64,000 nt of DNA from Panicum virgatum. Its lineage: Eukaryota > Streptophyta > Magnoliopsida > Poales > Poaceae. Position 1 is the stretch's first letter. Every line of letters begins with the position of its first letter. Shown one piece after another: positions 24,201 to 35,985 of this stretch. The position numbers and the translations under genes were made by a program. The stretch covers positions 58,519,922-58,583,921 of the forward strand of contig NC_053149.1 of NCBI RefSeq assembly GCF_016808335.1, in the 5' to 3' direction. Below the pieces are notes generated by a model. The model was given only the letters and a program-made list of their open reading frames with translations. It was not told the DNA's origin and did no database searches.

Positions 24201-26042
24201 GTTGGTGGTGGTAGTAGATCACCTTACCCTGCTCAAGGCCTTACACGTCATGGGAGTATTCCATCAATTGGTGCTGGGCTCCAAATGGGTTCGCCGAGCA
24301 TGTCACTTTCTGCTTCTCCATATCATATGGTTGGACCATCTCATGGACTACCATACACAGGAGGCATGCCTTATGGAGGTCTTAACCTGCCTGTAAACAA
24401 TCCAATGCAAAATGATTGGTCAAACCAAGCTAACCCTTTCACTGGGGAGCATCTTAATCTACTGCCCAACTTATTACATAAACAATTATCGCTTCCTAAT
24501 AGCCCAATGTCGTCACTCCTATTTTCTCAGCATCAGCAGAGATTGGCACAGGTCCAATCATCCCATCAGAATTACCTCAATATACCACCACACCTGTTGT
24601 ACCCCCACCACTCTGCAGAGGTAACAGGCAGGTTTGATTCTATTGGCAGTTCTCATTCATCAAGAGACAAGAGATCAAGGTCGGGAAGGGGAAAACATAA
24701 TATTCGCTTCTCTCAACCACCATCTGATACTGGTAGCCAGAATGGTGATAGTGGAGGTATAAAGTTTAGATCCAAGTACATGTCATCTGAAGAGATCGAA
24801 TCAATTCTGAGAATGCAGCATTCTGCAAGTCACAGCAGTGATCCTTATGTTGTTGATTACTACCATCAAGCTTGTATGGCTAAAAGGGGTGCCACTTCTA
24901 AGCAAAAGAATAACTTCTCCCCAGCATCAATGAAAGATTTACCATCCAAGTCTCGATCCAGCAGTGATCAGCACACATATCTTCAGGTTGATGCTCTTGG
25001 AAGAGTGTCTTTCTCTTCCATACGTAGGCCTCGGTCTCTTCTTGAAGTTGACCACCCTTCATCCGGTGATGGCTCTCATGATCAGAAGTCCACTATGAGG
25101 CCCCTGGAGAAAGAACCAATGCTAGCAGCAAGAGTGATTGTGGAAGATGCCCTTTGCCTTCTTCTTGAGGTGGATGACATTGACCGGCTGTTGCAGTCTA
25201 GCCAGTCACAGGACAACAGTTTCCAACTGAAGCGAAGACGGCAAGTCCTCCTTGAAGGTCTAGCTGCATCACTTCAGCTTGTTGACCCTCTCGGACCCAG
25301 CAAATCTAGTCATTCATCTGGGTTAGCCCTGAAGGATGATGTTGTTTTTCTTCGTATTGTTTCTCTGCCCAAAGGACGTAAATTTTTAGCACGTTACCTT
25401 CGGCTTCTTGTCCCTGGCAGCGAGCTGACCCGGATAGTATGCATGGCTATTTTTCGCCATCTGAGGTTCTTGTTTGGGGGTTTGCCATCAGACTCTAGTG
25501 CAGCAGAAACTACAACTGCTCTTGCAAAGACTGTTTCGTCTTGTGTGCATCACATGGAACTTGGTGCTCTTAGTGCGTGCCTTGCTGCTGTTGTCTGCTC
25601 ATCAGAACAGCCACCTCTCCGCCCTCTTGGTAGCTCTGCTGGTGACGGGGCTTCTCTAATTATCAAATCAGTTCTGGATCGAGCAACCGAGTTGCTGACT
25701 GATCATCATGCCGCAGCAAGCTACACTGTGCCAAACCGGACTCTCTGGCAGGCATCATTTGATGCTTTCTTTGGGCTTCTAACAAAATACTGTGTCAGTA
25801 AGTTCGAAAGTATTCAGCAGATGTTTGTCATGCAGGCACCAAGCCCAGTAATTGGACCTGAGGCATCCAAAGCTACTAGTATGGAGATGCCTGTTGAGCT
25901 ACTTCGTGCAAGCCTTCCTCATACAAATGAGCAGCAACGCCGGAGGCTTCTTGATTTTGCTCAAAGATCCATGCCGGTAACGGGTTTCAATCCCCCGGGT
26001 CCTAGAGGTGGACACATCACTTCAGAATCTGTTCCTGGTTGA
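15289..26042 (+). CDS. PAT1: PAT1-type mRNA decapping activator
   Basis: Five exons fit GT-AG rules with a continuous frame: 15289-15346, 15686-15840, 16891-16947, 23498-23567 and 23953-26042, giving 809 aa. The N-terminus has the conserved plant PAT1 block (GQYDFFG, then LYRLSS, VDDLSNLSDIDDLASTFAK, LNRTISGTRNPGVIGDR). It is followed by a Pro/Ser/Gln-rich middle (about 150-390) and a conserved C-terminal helical domain (about 390-790) with ARVIVEDALCLLLEVDDI and FLRIVSLPKGRKFLARYL. PAT1 family proteins bridge the LSM1-7 ring, DCP2 and the DDX6 helicase in cytoplasmic P-bodies and promote decapping. That role is family knowledge. Length matches plant homologues. Intron 3 is swollen to 6.55 kb by an antisense Copia element. 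The ATG at 15289 is the first that keeps frame with the conserved block. Assignment is strong. The exact paralogue is not resolved. Confidence 0.93.
17404..17738 (-). repeat. 3' LTR of the young Copia element
   Basis: In the + orientation it begins TGTTAGAAGCTC and ends CTTATCCATCA. It differs from the partner LTR by one base. Confidence 0.95.
17739..17750 (-). other. Polypurine tract
   Basis: TTAGGGGGAGAA on the - strand lies immediately upstream of the 3' LTR. It is the plus-strand primer site expected for a Copia element. Confidence 0.85.
17747..20750 (-). pseudogene. Copia integrase, reverse transcriptase and RNase H, broken
   Basis: Order on the - strand: GAG-pre-integrase and integrase (20720-19143 frame; HERFGHLHF, HTDNGGEF, YSPQQNGVVERRNQT), low-complexity linker, reverse transcriptase (19767-18823 frame; FAPVARMESVRLLLALA, MDVKSAFLNGDL, ALYGLRQAPRA), continued with YVDDLVITG (18792-18493 frame), and RNase H (18595-17747; YSDSDHAGDS, SSCEAEYIAAS, VDSKSALALAKNP). 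Lesions seen: TGA at 20750-20748 (probably CGA to TGA), a frame change between integrase and reverse transcriptase (about 19460-19600), TAG at 18825-18823 where the family has Trp, and a frame change near 18630. Catalytic motifs are otherwise present, so decay is recent. Confidence 0.9.
21278..21323. repeat. Perfect 23-bp tandem duplication in gag
   Basis: Two identical 23-bp units (each starting CCTTGGGCCTGTCAGC on +) abut. Twenty-three is not a multiple of three, so the duplication itself shifts the gag frame. Confidence 0.95.
22150..22350. repeat. GC-rich tandem repeat encoding a Gly/Ala/Pro tract in gag
   Basis: Variants of GGGCGCGCCGCCGTCCAGGC recur about every 45 bp, giving protein repeats like GGLDGGAPG with GPGARAPGG. 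They produce long ORFs in all frames, which explains the shadow ORFs here. Confidence 0.75.
22870..22881 (-). other. Primer-binding site of the young Copia element
   Basis: TGGTATCCGAGC on the - strand, two bases after the 5' LTR. It is a one-base variant of the tRNA-Met complementary site. Confidence 0.85.
22884..23218 (-). repeat. 5' LTR of the young Copia element
   Basis: 335 bp, identical to the left LTR except for one C/T difference. Ends and TSD are as given for the element. Confidence 0.95.
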
Positions 26043-27247
26043 TGTAACTGAAAGAGATACCGCAAGGCCAAAGAGTCAATGCTGCAAAACATTGATGCAA
26101 TGCTCTTCAGATGGTAATTCTTGTATCTGAAGACATGCATGCCCCATCATAAGTTGTGAGCAAGCTTGGAGAAGTTTCATTGGCTCAGGAAATTAGCCTT
26201 CACTTCAGGTTGTGACGTAAGTTTAGGTTTCAGAGTAATCAAATAGACCGATAATCTCCCTTCTGTGGGTCATTTAATATAGCACCCACCTGATGATTAT
26301 AACTATGCATGTACGTACCTATACTGTTGTAACTCTGTGCAGTGTTGAAACTGGTGGTCATATGGGGCAATTTAGTTTTTAACATTTATCTGCTCCAGCG
26401 AAGAAGACCAGTAGTGGGCGTAGTTTTTAGCCTGCGAAGAAGACATCCGGCTGGCAGGCGCATTTGCTGCATCCCTCTGTCTAGCAGTGGTTGTACAGGT
26501 TGGGTTGTCAGGGGCTTTCTGCCTGTTCTTTTTTACGAGTGGAAGGTGCCCAGTATCAGGTGTCATATTGTCGTCTGGTGTCTTATTTACTTAAGTTAGG
26601 CCAAAATGTGTTCGAATAATGGAGTACTCTTAGACTTCTGAAAATTTACTCTCTTCTAGCTGCCCTTCATCCTTACTTCTAAGGTTTCAGGATAGTGTGT
26701 GATCCAGATACCCACTGATATTGTTGTAGTGGAACTCTGGGACCAAGTGTACCCTTACTAAATTTCTACAGTTAATGTTCTTCATAGGTAATTGAACTCG
26801 TTTGCTCATTTGCTTTGTATTGATTCTACTATTAAGCTACCCCAGTTTTTTCTTCTGACGTGACGGAGTTGGCATGGGAGTATTTCGCTGCTATTCTGGA
26901 TGCAAATGCATACTTTTGGGTTTTCTTTGTTGATTATGCTTTCATTGTGTTCTGCTATTTTTCTAGCGGAGGAGCTGTTCGTAATGCATAATCATTGTAA
27001 TGAGCCAGTGAGTTGCAGTAGCCCTCATGCTACTTTCCGAACTAGGATTGTGGGATTTTGCATTGCTATCTGACTCTTGTCTCGTCCTGGCGTGCAGCAT
27101 AATGTTGTTGCGTTTACATTTTCTTTCTGAAGAGGACAAAGGGAATTGCCTCCTACAGAAGATCGTTGGTATGCTGATGCCAAAAGTGATCTTAGGCTTG
27201 TGCTTGTGCTTGAGCTCGGTTCACATGTGATCAGTCATCTGGCCACC
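26043..27247 (+). other. PAT1 3' UTR and downstream spacer
   Basis: The first few hundred bases are probably 3' UTR. No second gene, conserved ORF or repeat family was recognised in the rest. Short ORFs at 26342-26599 and 27027-27230 have no recognisable content. Confidence 0.5.
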
Positions 27248-27255
27248 AGTTGTGA

Positions 27256-27817
27256 CCAGGGTTCACCAAACCGGTGGGAACCGGTCCGGTTTGACCGGTT
27301 ACCGGTCAAACCGGTCCGGCCCGGTTCTTGTTTGGACCGGTACCAAACCGGTCTAAATTCAAAATTCAAATTTAAATTCAAAAAAATGAAAAAAGTCTCA
27401 AAAAAAAATCTAAAAATATTTCAAGGTGCGATGAATCTAATGGTGTCAAATTTTCTCAAAAATTTGTTCATTTAGTATAGTTTGCGGGGATTTGAAGTTA
27501 AATAAAAAAAATGTGCATACAAAAGTATACAAATACAATGTAAAAGTAGTAAAAAAAGGATTGGAGGGTTCATTTAGACTAAAATATGTTATACAAACAT
27601 TCATTTAGTATACTTTGCGGGCATTTGAATTTAAACCAAAAAAGAAAAAAATGAATTTGGCCGGTTACCAGTCAAACCGACCGGTACGAACCGGTTGAAC
27701 TGCGAAATTTGAATTTGAATTCCACCGGTACCGACTGGTTTCCGGCCAAACCGAACCGGTATATCGGTACCGGACCGCGCCGGTTTGGCCGGACCAGTCG
27801 GTAAGGTTAACGCTGTG
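27256..27817. mobile_element. hAT-like MITE with ACCGGTT-rich ends and AT-rich core
   Basis: Left end CCAGGGTTCACCAAACCG and right end CGGTAAGGTTAACGCTGTG are imperfect inverted repeats. The flanks AGTTGTGA (27248-27255) and ACTTGTGA (27818-27825) match at 7 of 8 bases, the TSD size of hAT elements. Both arms (about 27265-27350 and 27660-27800) are packed with ACCGGTTTGACCGG-like palindromes. The core (27350-27655) is AT-rich and non-coding. Confidence 0.6.
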
Positions 27818-27825
27818 ACTTGTGA

Positions 27826-28332
27826 AGGCCTCTCTGTCTGGAATTCCAGAAGAAGCATGTACGATCCCTACAGAAACCAGTGATCCTGTGGTTAACTCCT
27901 GCATCTCTGACAAAGTCGGGGCGAAACCCTGCGTTCCATACGGCGCCAAGCTCGATCAGATGGTAACTCAGCCAAGAACAACGCATTTCGACTAACTTTG
28001 TTCAACAACCATAACCCGTTTCTTTTCTTCCAGTTTTTGACCAACGCAATGTAGACTTTTTGTTGAATTCCTTGCATATCAAAGGCTCGGAACAAGCAGC
28101 TGGCAGGCAGGCGAGCTGAGAAAACCGACCAAAACCATCATCCTTGGTATCATCGCCTCCCTAATATTTGATTCCCATTTTACCCCTGCCTTCCGAAACC
28201 ATCCAGTTGGTTCGCCCTCGAACCAGGGGTAAAACGGCGACACTAAAACCTCTCCCATCGCCACCGCGGCCGCTACGCCCCCACACCACCACGAGGCCGC
28301 GAAATCTGGCGCCCCCGATTCCGCCGGCCGCG
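27826..28332 (+). promoter_or_regulatory. Upstream region of lipoyl synthase
   Basis: About 500 bp between the MITE and the ATG. GC content rises from about 28240. No clear TATA box was chosen. The MITE sits close to this promoter. Confidence 0.35.
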
Positions 28333-31300
28333 ATGCAGAGCTCGCTCGCGCGGCCGCTGCGTCCGCCGGTATGGGCTGGCCGCGGTGGGAGCGGCGACCC
28401 TCGCGGCTCGGTCTCCGTGGTGCGGTGCCGCGCCGAGGCGCCGCCGCCGGTGGGCACGGCGGCTAAGGCGCCGGTGGGGCCGTACACCGGGAGGGACCCC
28501 GAGGTGAAGAAGCCCGCGTGGCTGCGGCAGCGGGCGGCGCAGGGGGAGAAGTACGCGCGCCTGCGGGAGTCCATCGGCGAGCTCAAGCTCAACACCGTCT
28601 GCGTCGAGGCGCAGTGCCCCAACATCGGCGAGGTACGATCGCGCACCCACGCTTCGCTTTTACGTAACTCGATCGTATCAGCGAGCCTAGTTTGAGCTGA
28701 TCCTCGCCAGCGATTTCTGCGAGAGGAGTGTTTTGGTGTTCTGTGTTGGGCACTGGGCTTGACTGTACCAGTTGCTTTTGGAGCGCAGTGTTGGAACGGA
28801 GGCGGAGGGGCCGGCGGGGAAGGGGATGGCATCGCGACGGCCACGATCATGGTGCTCGGCGACACTTGCACGCGCGGCTGCCGGTTCTGCGCTGTGAAGA
28901 CCAGCAACAAGCCACCACCCCCCGATCCCCTGGAGCCTCTGAACACGGCTTTGGCTGTTGCAAGCTGGGGGTATGATCTCTAGTAGCCCTGCCTGGTTCA
29001 TATCAGTAAATTAGAAACCGTTGGCATCTCGAATGTTTGAGCTACTGATTGATGCAATTGTAACTAGAAGTATCAAAGGAGAACTGACAGAGCATTACAG
29101 TTAGATATTAAACACTGCTCATAATATGGTGCTTATGTGCTACGACTACATTATTGATCTGAGGAATTCTGTTCTTTCCAGAGTAGATTATGTTGTGCTA
29201 ACCAGTGTCGATAGAGATGACTTACCTGATGGTGGAAGTAGCCATTTTGCTCAGACAGTGAAAGCTTTAAAGGTCCGCCTTATCCCATATATTTTGGTGC
29301 AAATTAATTTGTTAGATGTTGAACTTGGATAAAAGTAATGTGCTGATGTTTTCTGAGTCTTCTATTCAGGAGCTCAAACCTGGGATACTGGTGGAGTGCT
29401 TAACCTCGGATTTCCGAGGTGACCTGGAAGCTGTCTCATCTTTGGCAAACTCTGGTCTAGATGTCTATGCACACAACATTGAAACAGTGAGGAGTCTACA
29501 GCGAATTGTGAGGGATCCTCGAGCAGGGTAATGTACTTAAACTGACTTTAGTGGCATAATGCAGACTAGTTAGAATGCCGCGTCATAGAAACACCCGTGA
29601 CTCAATTTCCACAAATCACTTTTTAGATTATCAGATTACTATCCATTGAACATTCTGAAATATCTAAAGTTCAAACACAAGTTTTAGACTTCTAGGCGTT
29701 AACAATTACCGCTGTGCTATTCTTGACTAGAAGGCACATCTATATTTCAAACAGGCACTAGTTCCATACTTAGTAATTCAATAATGTGCTGTGCTCGGTT
29801 GAGAATTCTATCCCAAAAAGGGCAACTCAATACGTTTTTTCCACTTGTACATACGGGTGCATGTACTATGATCACCATCAAGGTGCCTTGAGTGATGCAA
29901 ACTTTGAGAACTCAATGATCAACCAATCTTCTAATCATTGCAATTTCCTTTCACCATCAACTGTTTTATTTGATTCAGCGGAATGGCATAGTAATTTCAA
30001 CATCTGATGTTTCTTATGAGAATAGTCTGTGGAGTCTTGTCTGAAACTGGCCTAACAAAGGCAAATGGACGTTTGCCTTTTCGTTGCAGGATTCTAGCAC
30101 TTCCATCAATTGATAACATGACTGTACATTTGCAATGTGACCAGATTCAGGCAATTTATGTGTTTTAATTCATGGTCGATCTTAAATAGTTAAAATTGTT
30201 CTCTGAGCAACCATGGATCTAACTCTTCCCAGCTCCACCAACCTGAGTAATACTGGAATTATTAGATCGCAACTGATGCTACTAGAGCCATAAATGTGTT
30301 GTTGTGTGAAGGTGGTGTGTTGCACAATATACAAAAAGAAATATGTAGATATAATTTTCTCTAAAATCTCCTTGCGAGCTTAAATTAGGATCAGAGTTTT
30401 AAAAGTCTATTCTGCTAAGTTTTCAGGTTAGTAATCTTGGTCAGATTTTAATCTTTGAAGTTGATTTTCTTTCTTTTAACTACAATGCTCTTAAGGGCCT
30501 GAATTTCATTGTGTTTTTCCTGACCTGATGTGTCTCATTTGAGTCACAGAATCTATTGAAGATGTCAACGATAATGCTGATGGCATTATTCACAGAAGTA
30601 GTGGAAATTAGTATCTTCTGGCTGTGCTATATGATGTACCATGTTCTCTAAGATTGTTAGCATTTCTTCTGCCTTCTCATTTTTTGCAGATATGATCAGA
30701 GCATGGCAGTTCTCGAGCATGCAAAAAGTTGCAGGGAAGGCATGATTACAAAGTCTTCAATCATGCTTGGTCTTGGAGAGACTGATGAGGAGGTGAGACA
30801 AACCATGATGGACTTACGGGCCATTGGTGTTGATATTCTTACTTTGGGCCAGTATTTACAGGTTAGCCCAATACTCACAGCACATTTCCATTGAGTCCAG
30901 TTATTCCTTCTTCCTGTGATTAATGTTGGCAAGACTTGACGTAACAGCCAACAGAAAGACATTTAACAGTAAGAGAGTATGTGACTCCTGAGAAGTTCCA
31001 GTTTTGGAAGGAGTATGGAGTATCAGTGGGTTTCCGTTATGTTGCCAGCGGACCCTTGGTAAGTGATGCATATGTTCTGGTTACTCTCTTCAGTTGTTCC
31101 CTGCATATGGCAAATAAATCCTACCAATATGGCTGTATATGCCACTACTCTGAGCCAAATGGGACTATATTGCATATTTGAAGTTCTGCGGAACAATATA
31201 TGTTTGATTTCCCAATCATAACAATGAATCAAGAATATAGTTTGCGGCTAAGTTTTGAGATCATTAATTTGCGTGGAACATTTACCACGCTGTTGTTTGT

Positions 31301-31438
31301 TACTGCTGATACCAGCAACTTGCAATAACTCACTATATGTCACGTGACTTCTATCAGGTTCGGTCTTCATACCGTGCAGGAGAGCTCTTTGTCCAAAATT
31401 TGGTCAGAAATAGCAAAACTGTATCTTCCTCGTCTTAA
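28333..31438 (+). CDS. LIP1P: Lipoyl synthase, plastid type
   Basis: Seven exons in frame: 28333-28632, 28789-28970, 29182-29272, 29370-29527, 30690-30861, 30948-31058 and 31358-31438, giving 364 aa. All lipoyl synthase signatures are present. The auxiliary 4Fe-4S cluster is C90, C95 and C101 ([12 protein letters not shown]). The radical-SAM cluster is C127, C131 and C134 (CTRGCRFC). The C-terminal RSSY motif is at 340-343. The enzyme inserts two sulfurs into octanoyl-bound E2 or H protein using SAM. The Arg/Ala/Pro/Ser-rich N-terminus (about 1-35) looks like a chloroplast transit peptide, and the [22 protein letters not shown] stretch is typical of plastid forms, so a role in lipoylating plastidial pyruvate dehydrogenase E2 is inferred. 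Third Cys codon begins exon 2, confirming that junction. Intron 4 (29528-30689) is the longest. Confidence 0.95.
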
Positions 31439-32294
31439 CCAAATATCTTCTGCTGAAGCAATCCATGGGATCCATACATACTGGACTTAAGAGCAGCAAA
31501 ACAAGAGTAGGACGGGCAGAATCATTCGATTCTCATGAAAGCTGAGCCCCGGTTTTTGTTTTCTTTTCTTTCGGGATGTTGCATACACTTTTGCTCGCTG
31601 CCGTAGTTGCCCCTGTTGAATGGAGAAAAACGAGGATACCGAATCTTTTCTGTATCATTTACTTTGACACCTTATACGAAAAGCTGTTCGAAAATAGTCC
31701 ATATGAGACTGTCTCCTAGTTGTGGATGACACAATGCTTTGTCCATCATTTGCTCAAAAAAGAAAAGAAGGAAAAGCTGAAGAAAAAGAGAGGGGTATCT
31801 CTTTATTCTCATGTCCACGGCTTCCCTACTCGAATCATGACAAGCAGATGAGCTGCGACTCATGATAAACTTGCCGAGCTGCTGGAACTCATGAGATGCT
31901 CTGCATCTCCTTCCGCACTCGGTGCTGCGCATCATGCGCTCCAGTGCGATGAAAGCCGCACGGTTTCTGACTTTCTGAGCTTAAAACAAGATGAGAATAC
32001 GCCGACAGCCAGGAGCATTACAGGAGTTAGATTCAGTTGCAAAGGAAGAAACGAAATACAGTACAAGATTGGAAGGCGAGGAAAGCGCTCGATCTGCACA
32101 GCAAACTCCAGATCCTGGAGCAAAAGAAGCAAACAGCCGTAACAGCCACTCCTCGCCCAGCCACGCGCGACAGGCGTGCGAATAACCGGGAAAGAGGCGC
32201 AGCTGCACATGTAATATTATTCGTTCTATTTGGTTGGCTGTGGCCGGTGGCTGGTGCTGATTTTTTATAGGAGTCAAATATTGCTAATTGGTTG
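31439..32294 (+). other. Lipoyl synthase 3' UTR and spacer
   Basis: The first 200-250 bases are likely 3' UTR. ORFs at 31672-32277 on both strands overlap each other and show no domain. No RNA gene was recognised. Confidence 0.4.
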
Positions 32295-32490
32295 CAGGGG
32301 CGAAGGCGGCGTGTTGGCTACAAGGGCGGAGGCAGCGTGGGGGCAGAGGGGAGCTTCATCACCCCCTACCCCAAGAACTCCATTGGAGGCAAAGGGGAAG
32401 GAGGAGGAAGAGAGGGGAAAGGAGAAGGAAGAAGAGAGAGGAAGAGGAAGGAGCCCCCCTAGCTAGGTGCTGGGGCTGGCTCCGTCACTG
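32295..32490. mobile_element. MITE-like purine-rich element, relative of 32797-33054
   Basis: Starts CAGGGGCGAAGGC and ends GGCTGGCTCCGTCACTG, matching the ends of the better-preserved copy at 32797-33054. It shares the CCCCAAGAACTCCATTGGAG block and an A/G-rich core. An exact 8-bp duplication is not preserved. Confidence 0.5.
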
Positions 32491-32796
32491 GCTGGCTGGT
32501 GTTGATTTGTTATAAAAAAAATACTGCTGGCTGGATGATACAATAGTGTTTGGTTGGCTCCGGTACACTCCATATCTGTGTCAGTGGACAGCCGCTCCAG
32601 CCTCCCACAGTCCCACGGGGGCATGGTCTCATAGGCACGACGAATTCGCGGAGCCTCTGGTAGCATCCGGTGCTGGTGTGGAGAACAAAAGGCGGAGTAT
32701 GGGAAAACAATCCTATGTCGTGGCGCCCACGAACCATGGACCACCGTGTGTACAAACACCGGTGAAACTTCTCGAGCAGTTCCGGTCACCTGCTTC

Positions 32797-33054
32797 TAGG
32801 GGCGGAGCTAGTGTGGGGCGGGGGCTCAAGCCCCCCCCCCCTACCTCAAGAACTCTATTGGAGTAAAGAGAAAGGAGGAGGATAGAGGGGAAAGAAGGAG
32901 GAAGAAGAGGGAGGAAGTGGAAGGAGTCCCCCCTACCTCAAGAACTCTATTGGAGTAAAGAGGAAGGAGGAGGAGGATAGAGGGGAAAGGAGGAGGAAGA
33001 AGAGGGAGGAAGTAGAAGGAGTCCCCCTAGCTGCTCGGGCTGGCTCCGCCACTA
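32797..33054. mobile_element. hAT-like MITE with internal tandem duplication
   Basis: Ends TAGGGGCGGAGCTAG and CTGGCTCCGCCACTA are inverted repeats. A perfect 8-bp duplication CCTGCTTC flanks it (32789-32796 and 33055-33062). Inside, a unit of about 95 bp (CCTACCTCAAGAACTCTATT...GAAGGAGTCCCCC) is present twice in tandem. Confidence 0.85.
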
Positions 33055-33062
33055 CCTGCTTC

Positions 33063-35266
33063 ATCTCGTCAGCTTTACTCGTGAAGTCGTGAGCCATGAA
33101 TCCTGAATGGTCGGTGCCCACTCCTCACGACCTGTCAACTTCACATGGATATGTTGACTGTTGTTATCCTGGCTGGTCCCACGACTGTTGTTATCCGGGC
33201 TCGCAGACGGATATGTAAGCTATCTATCTCAGTAATACAGTATCACATGCTATTAAAACCTACTACACTAGTATTTTGTTATCCATATCAACATATCATG
33301 CAATCCAATAACATTAATTAATAATTTCTTATTCATTTATAAAAAGTAATTAGAATATATATAATTACTTCATTTAGCCACGTCAACATGTGCATCACTA
33401 TTGGAATCCATAAAAATTTATTATTTCTCTGTTCTCAAAATCGGCCACATTACCTTCATTGTTGTAATCATCCAATCAACTTCGTGCACACCTTATATCC
33501 GGGAAATGCATGTATTATTCGTTTCTTTCTTCTCTAACCAAATAATAACTCAAAAATCTATTATTTTTCATCCAAGAAATTTCTCGCATAGCTTTCAACG
33601 CATTCTCTACAAATGCACCATTTATACGAGTTTTTCTTTATTAAAGAAATATATTTTTTTTATTTTTTTAGCAAACTCAATCTAAGTGTTTATTTGTCTT
33701 ACTGCATGCTCTTCATAGTATTTTATTTAAAAAATTACTGTATTTTTTAATTATAGTTTATAAAAAAAACTCTCTAAAATTCTACAGCAACATGCAGGAA
33801 ATCATATAGTTCAGTAACATTAAAGGTACGCGGATCCGGTCATTGACCTTACCCTTCCCGCTCGTCCGCCTGCGAGCCCGGGCACTCCAAATCGACAGGA
33901 CCACGACACATTTTACCAACCAAAAGATCGGGGCGGCCCGGGCGATGGTCCACACCGTCCAAGCCGTCAGCTAGCCCGTGATGCGATGGCATGCCAGAAT
34001 CCGTCTGTTTCGCCTGAGAAATCGCTATCACGCCGCCGACGGCCGGCCGGCAGCTTTCCCTTCGGCCGCGCCGCAGGACCCAAGATTTGCAAGTGTACGC
34101 GGCCGAGCCGGATAGCGCGGCGCCCCCACATGTACGCGGTCCTCTCTCTCCCCCTCGGTGGCAGCCCCGGATGCCAACAAGATCCGCGGCAAAATCTGGC
34201 CGGTCCGTCCGTCGCCCAGACCCTGCCCGCGCTCACGGGCGCTAGGCGGCGCAACCCGTGGCCATGGCCGTGGGAGAAGCCAAGGACGCAGGATTTTGCC
34301 GGGGCGCCTTGCCCAGTGCCCACCAAACCCCACCATTGTCGCGTGGTGCTTGCTCGCAGACTTGCACTGCAGTAGTTGAGAGCTCGCACGCAGCGTACGA
34401 ACACGGACCCCTGTGTCCACCGGGGCACGTCCTCACTGTCACGACTTCGCTTCTGCGGCCACGGTTTGTCACGAGACCGCCGTGTATCTCCGGTTGCCGT
34501 ACTGGTTCTAGAGTGCTACTTAGCTCCCTCCCGTCTCTGTCCGCCGGTGTCTGGATCTGACCGTCCGTCGCCCAATCCCATTGGCCGGAGAAAGAAAAAC
34601 GAGGGAGTGGCCGGTTCCTCCGCCGCGGGGATGGCCAGGACGACGGGGCGAACCGCGAACCTAACCTACCTACCCAAACCAACGGCTATCTACCTGACCT
34701 GACCCCTAACGGTCTCCCACGTGGCCACGTCCTACCCACACCGCTACCACGAGTCGTCCGTTGATCAGCAGGCTGGAATTCCAAGACTGCGACCGTGCCC
34801 GTCCCTCGCGGCCGAATCATTCGTCCGAGCTCGTGCCTCCCCGGAATCTTCAGCGTGTGATTGCCTTCTCGTTCGGTTCCGGTCGCCTTTGCATTGCGAG
34901 TGGGAGTGGCACGGGTCTAGGCGTCTAGCCGTTTACCTGTATAGCCTGCATGATTCATGCCATGAACACTTGCCGGGCATGATTAGGGGGCTAGCCGACG
35001 CGACGCGATGATCTCGCGCCCTTTTCCCCTCCCTTTTCTCTCCGCCTATCCTCCTGCCTCCATGCTCGTCCTCTTCGTCACGAAGCACGTCTCGGCGACT
35101 CCGAACGGCGGCGATCATTGCAGGCGCGCTCGGGCGGCCGGACCGGGCCCGGTTGGCCGGCCAGGAGACGAGGTGGTGGACCAGCTCATGTTATCATCGT
35201 CTCCGGCGAGCTGTGGCCAGGCGAGAAAAAGCAGAGGAGACAGAAACCAAAAGTAGGAAAAGCGAC
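33063..35266. other. Intergenic; AT-rich then GC-rich, no gene recognised
   Basis: 33230-33830 is AT-rich without ORFs of note. 33840-35250 is GC-rich and gives overlapping ORFs on both strands (up to about 150 codons) with no recognisable domain, no consistent frame preference and no splice pattern. A non-coding transcript or a lost gene cannot be excluded. Confidence 0.45.
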
Positions 35267-35269
35267 TAA

Positions 35270-35850
35270 CGCCTTATTTAGTTGCATAAAAGTGAATCTG
35301 TAAAGTGTTGTAGCATTTTAGTTTGTATTTGGTAAATATTGTCCCGCCATGTATTAACTAGGTTCAAAAGATTCGTCTCGCAAATTACAAACAAACTGTG
35401 TAATTAGTTATTTTGTTTAGCTACATTTAATATTTCATGCATGTGTTCAAAGATTCGATGTGATAGAGAATCTTGTAAAGTTTTGGAATTTTGAAGGGAA
35501 CTAAGGCCCTGTTTAAATCCCAAAATGCAAAATGTAAAATTTTTGTAAATCGCTTGTATGGTGTACTAAATGTAGTTGAAAAATAAATCGCATTACACAA
35601 ATGGATTGTAAATCGCGAGACAAATCTAATGAGCCTAATTAGGACGTGATTAGACACTAAATTGCTACAGTAACATGCTCTAATGATAAATTAATTAGGC
35701 TCATTAAATTTGTCTCGTAGTTTATAGACGAGATCTATAATTAGTTTTGTAATTATTCTACATTTAATACTTCGAATGTTGAAAATTTCTTTCCAAAAAT
35801 ATAAAATTGTAAAATACAAAATAAACTAAACAAGGCCTAACACAAAGGGC
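35270..35850. mobile_element. Tourist-type MITE interrupted by another MITE
   Basis: The outer element starts CGCCTTATTTAGTTGC and its last bases CACAAAGGGC lie at 35841-35850, after the nested copy. TAA flanks the whole (35267-35269, 35851-35853). Internal AGATTCGTCTCGCAAATTAC marks the same broad family. Confidence 0.7.
35505..35837. mobile_element. Nested Tourist/PIF-Harbinger-type MITE
   Basis: Starts GGCCCTGTTTAAATCC and ends CTAAACAAGGCC, with TAA at 35502-35504 and 35838-35840 duplicated from the outer MITE. It is a near-full copy of the family at 13899-14233 and 38234-38570, in opposite or equal orientation. Confidence 0.8.
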
Positions 35851-35985
35851 TAAGAGCAAGGATACTGGACCCGCCCGCTGCCGGTTACAAAGTAGAGTGA
35901 CGTGGCGCATGGTGTGGCGGACCCCACCAACATTTAATGCTATGTAACACCCATCAGCCAATAACAGAGATCACAGCGCTTCTTA

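Noticed and set aside
28161..28946. 261-codon - ORF over lipoyl synthase exon 1
   Set aside because: Antisense shadow in a GC-rich exon; the + strand carries the conserved lipoyl synthase frame.
33967..34702. Cluster of ORFs on both strands in GC-rich sequence
   Set aside because: Mutually overlapping, no domain, no splice model, no consistent frame.
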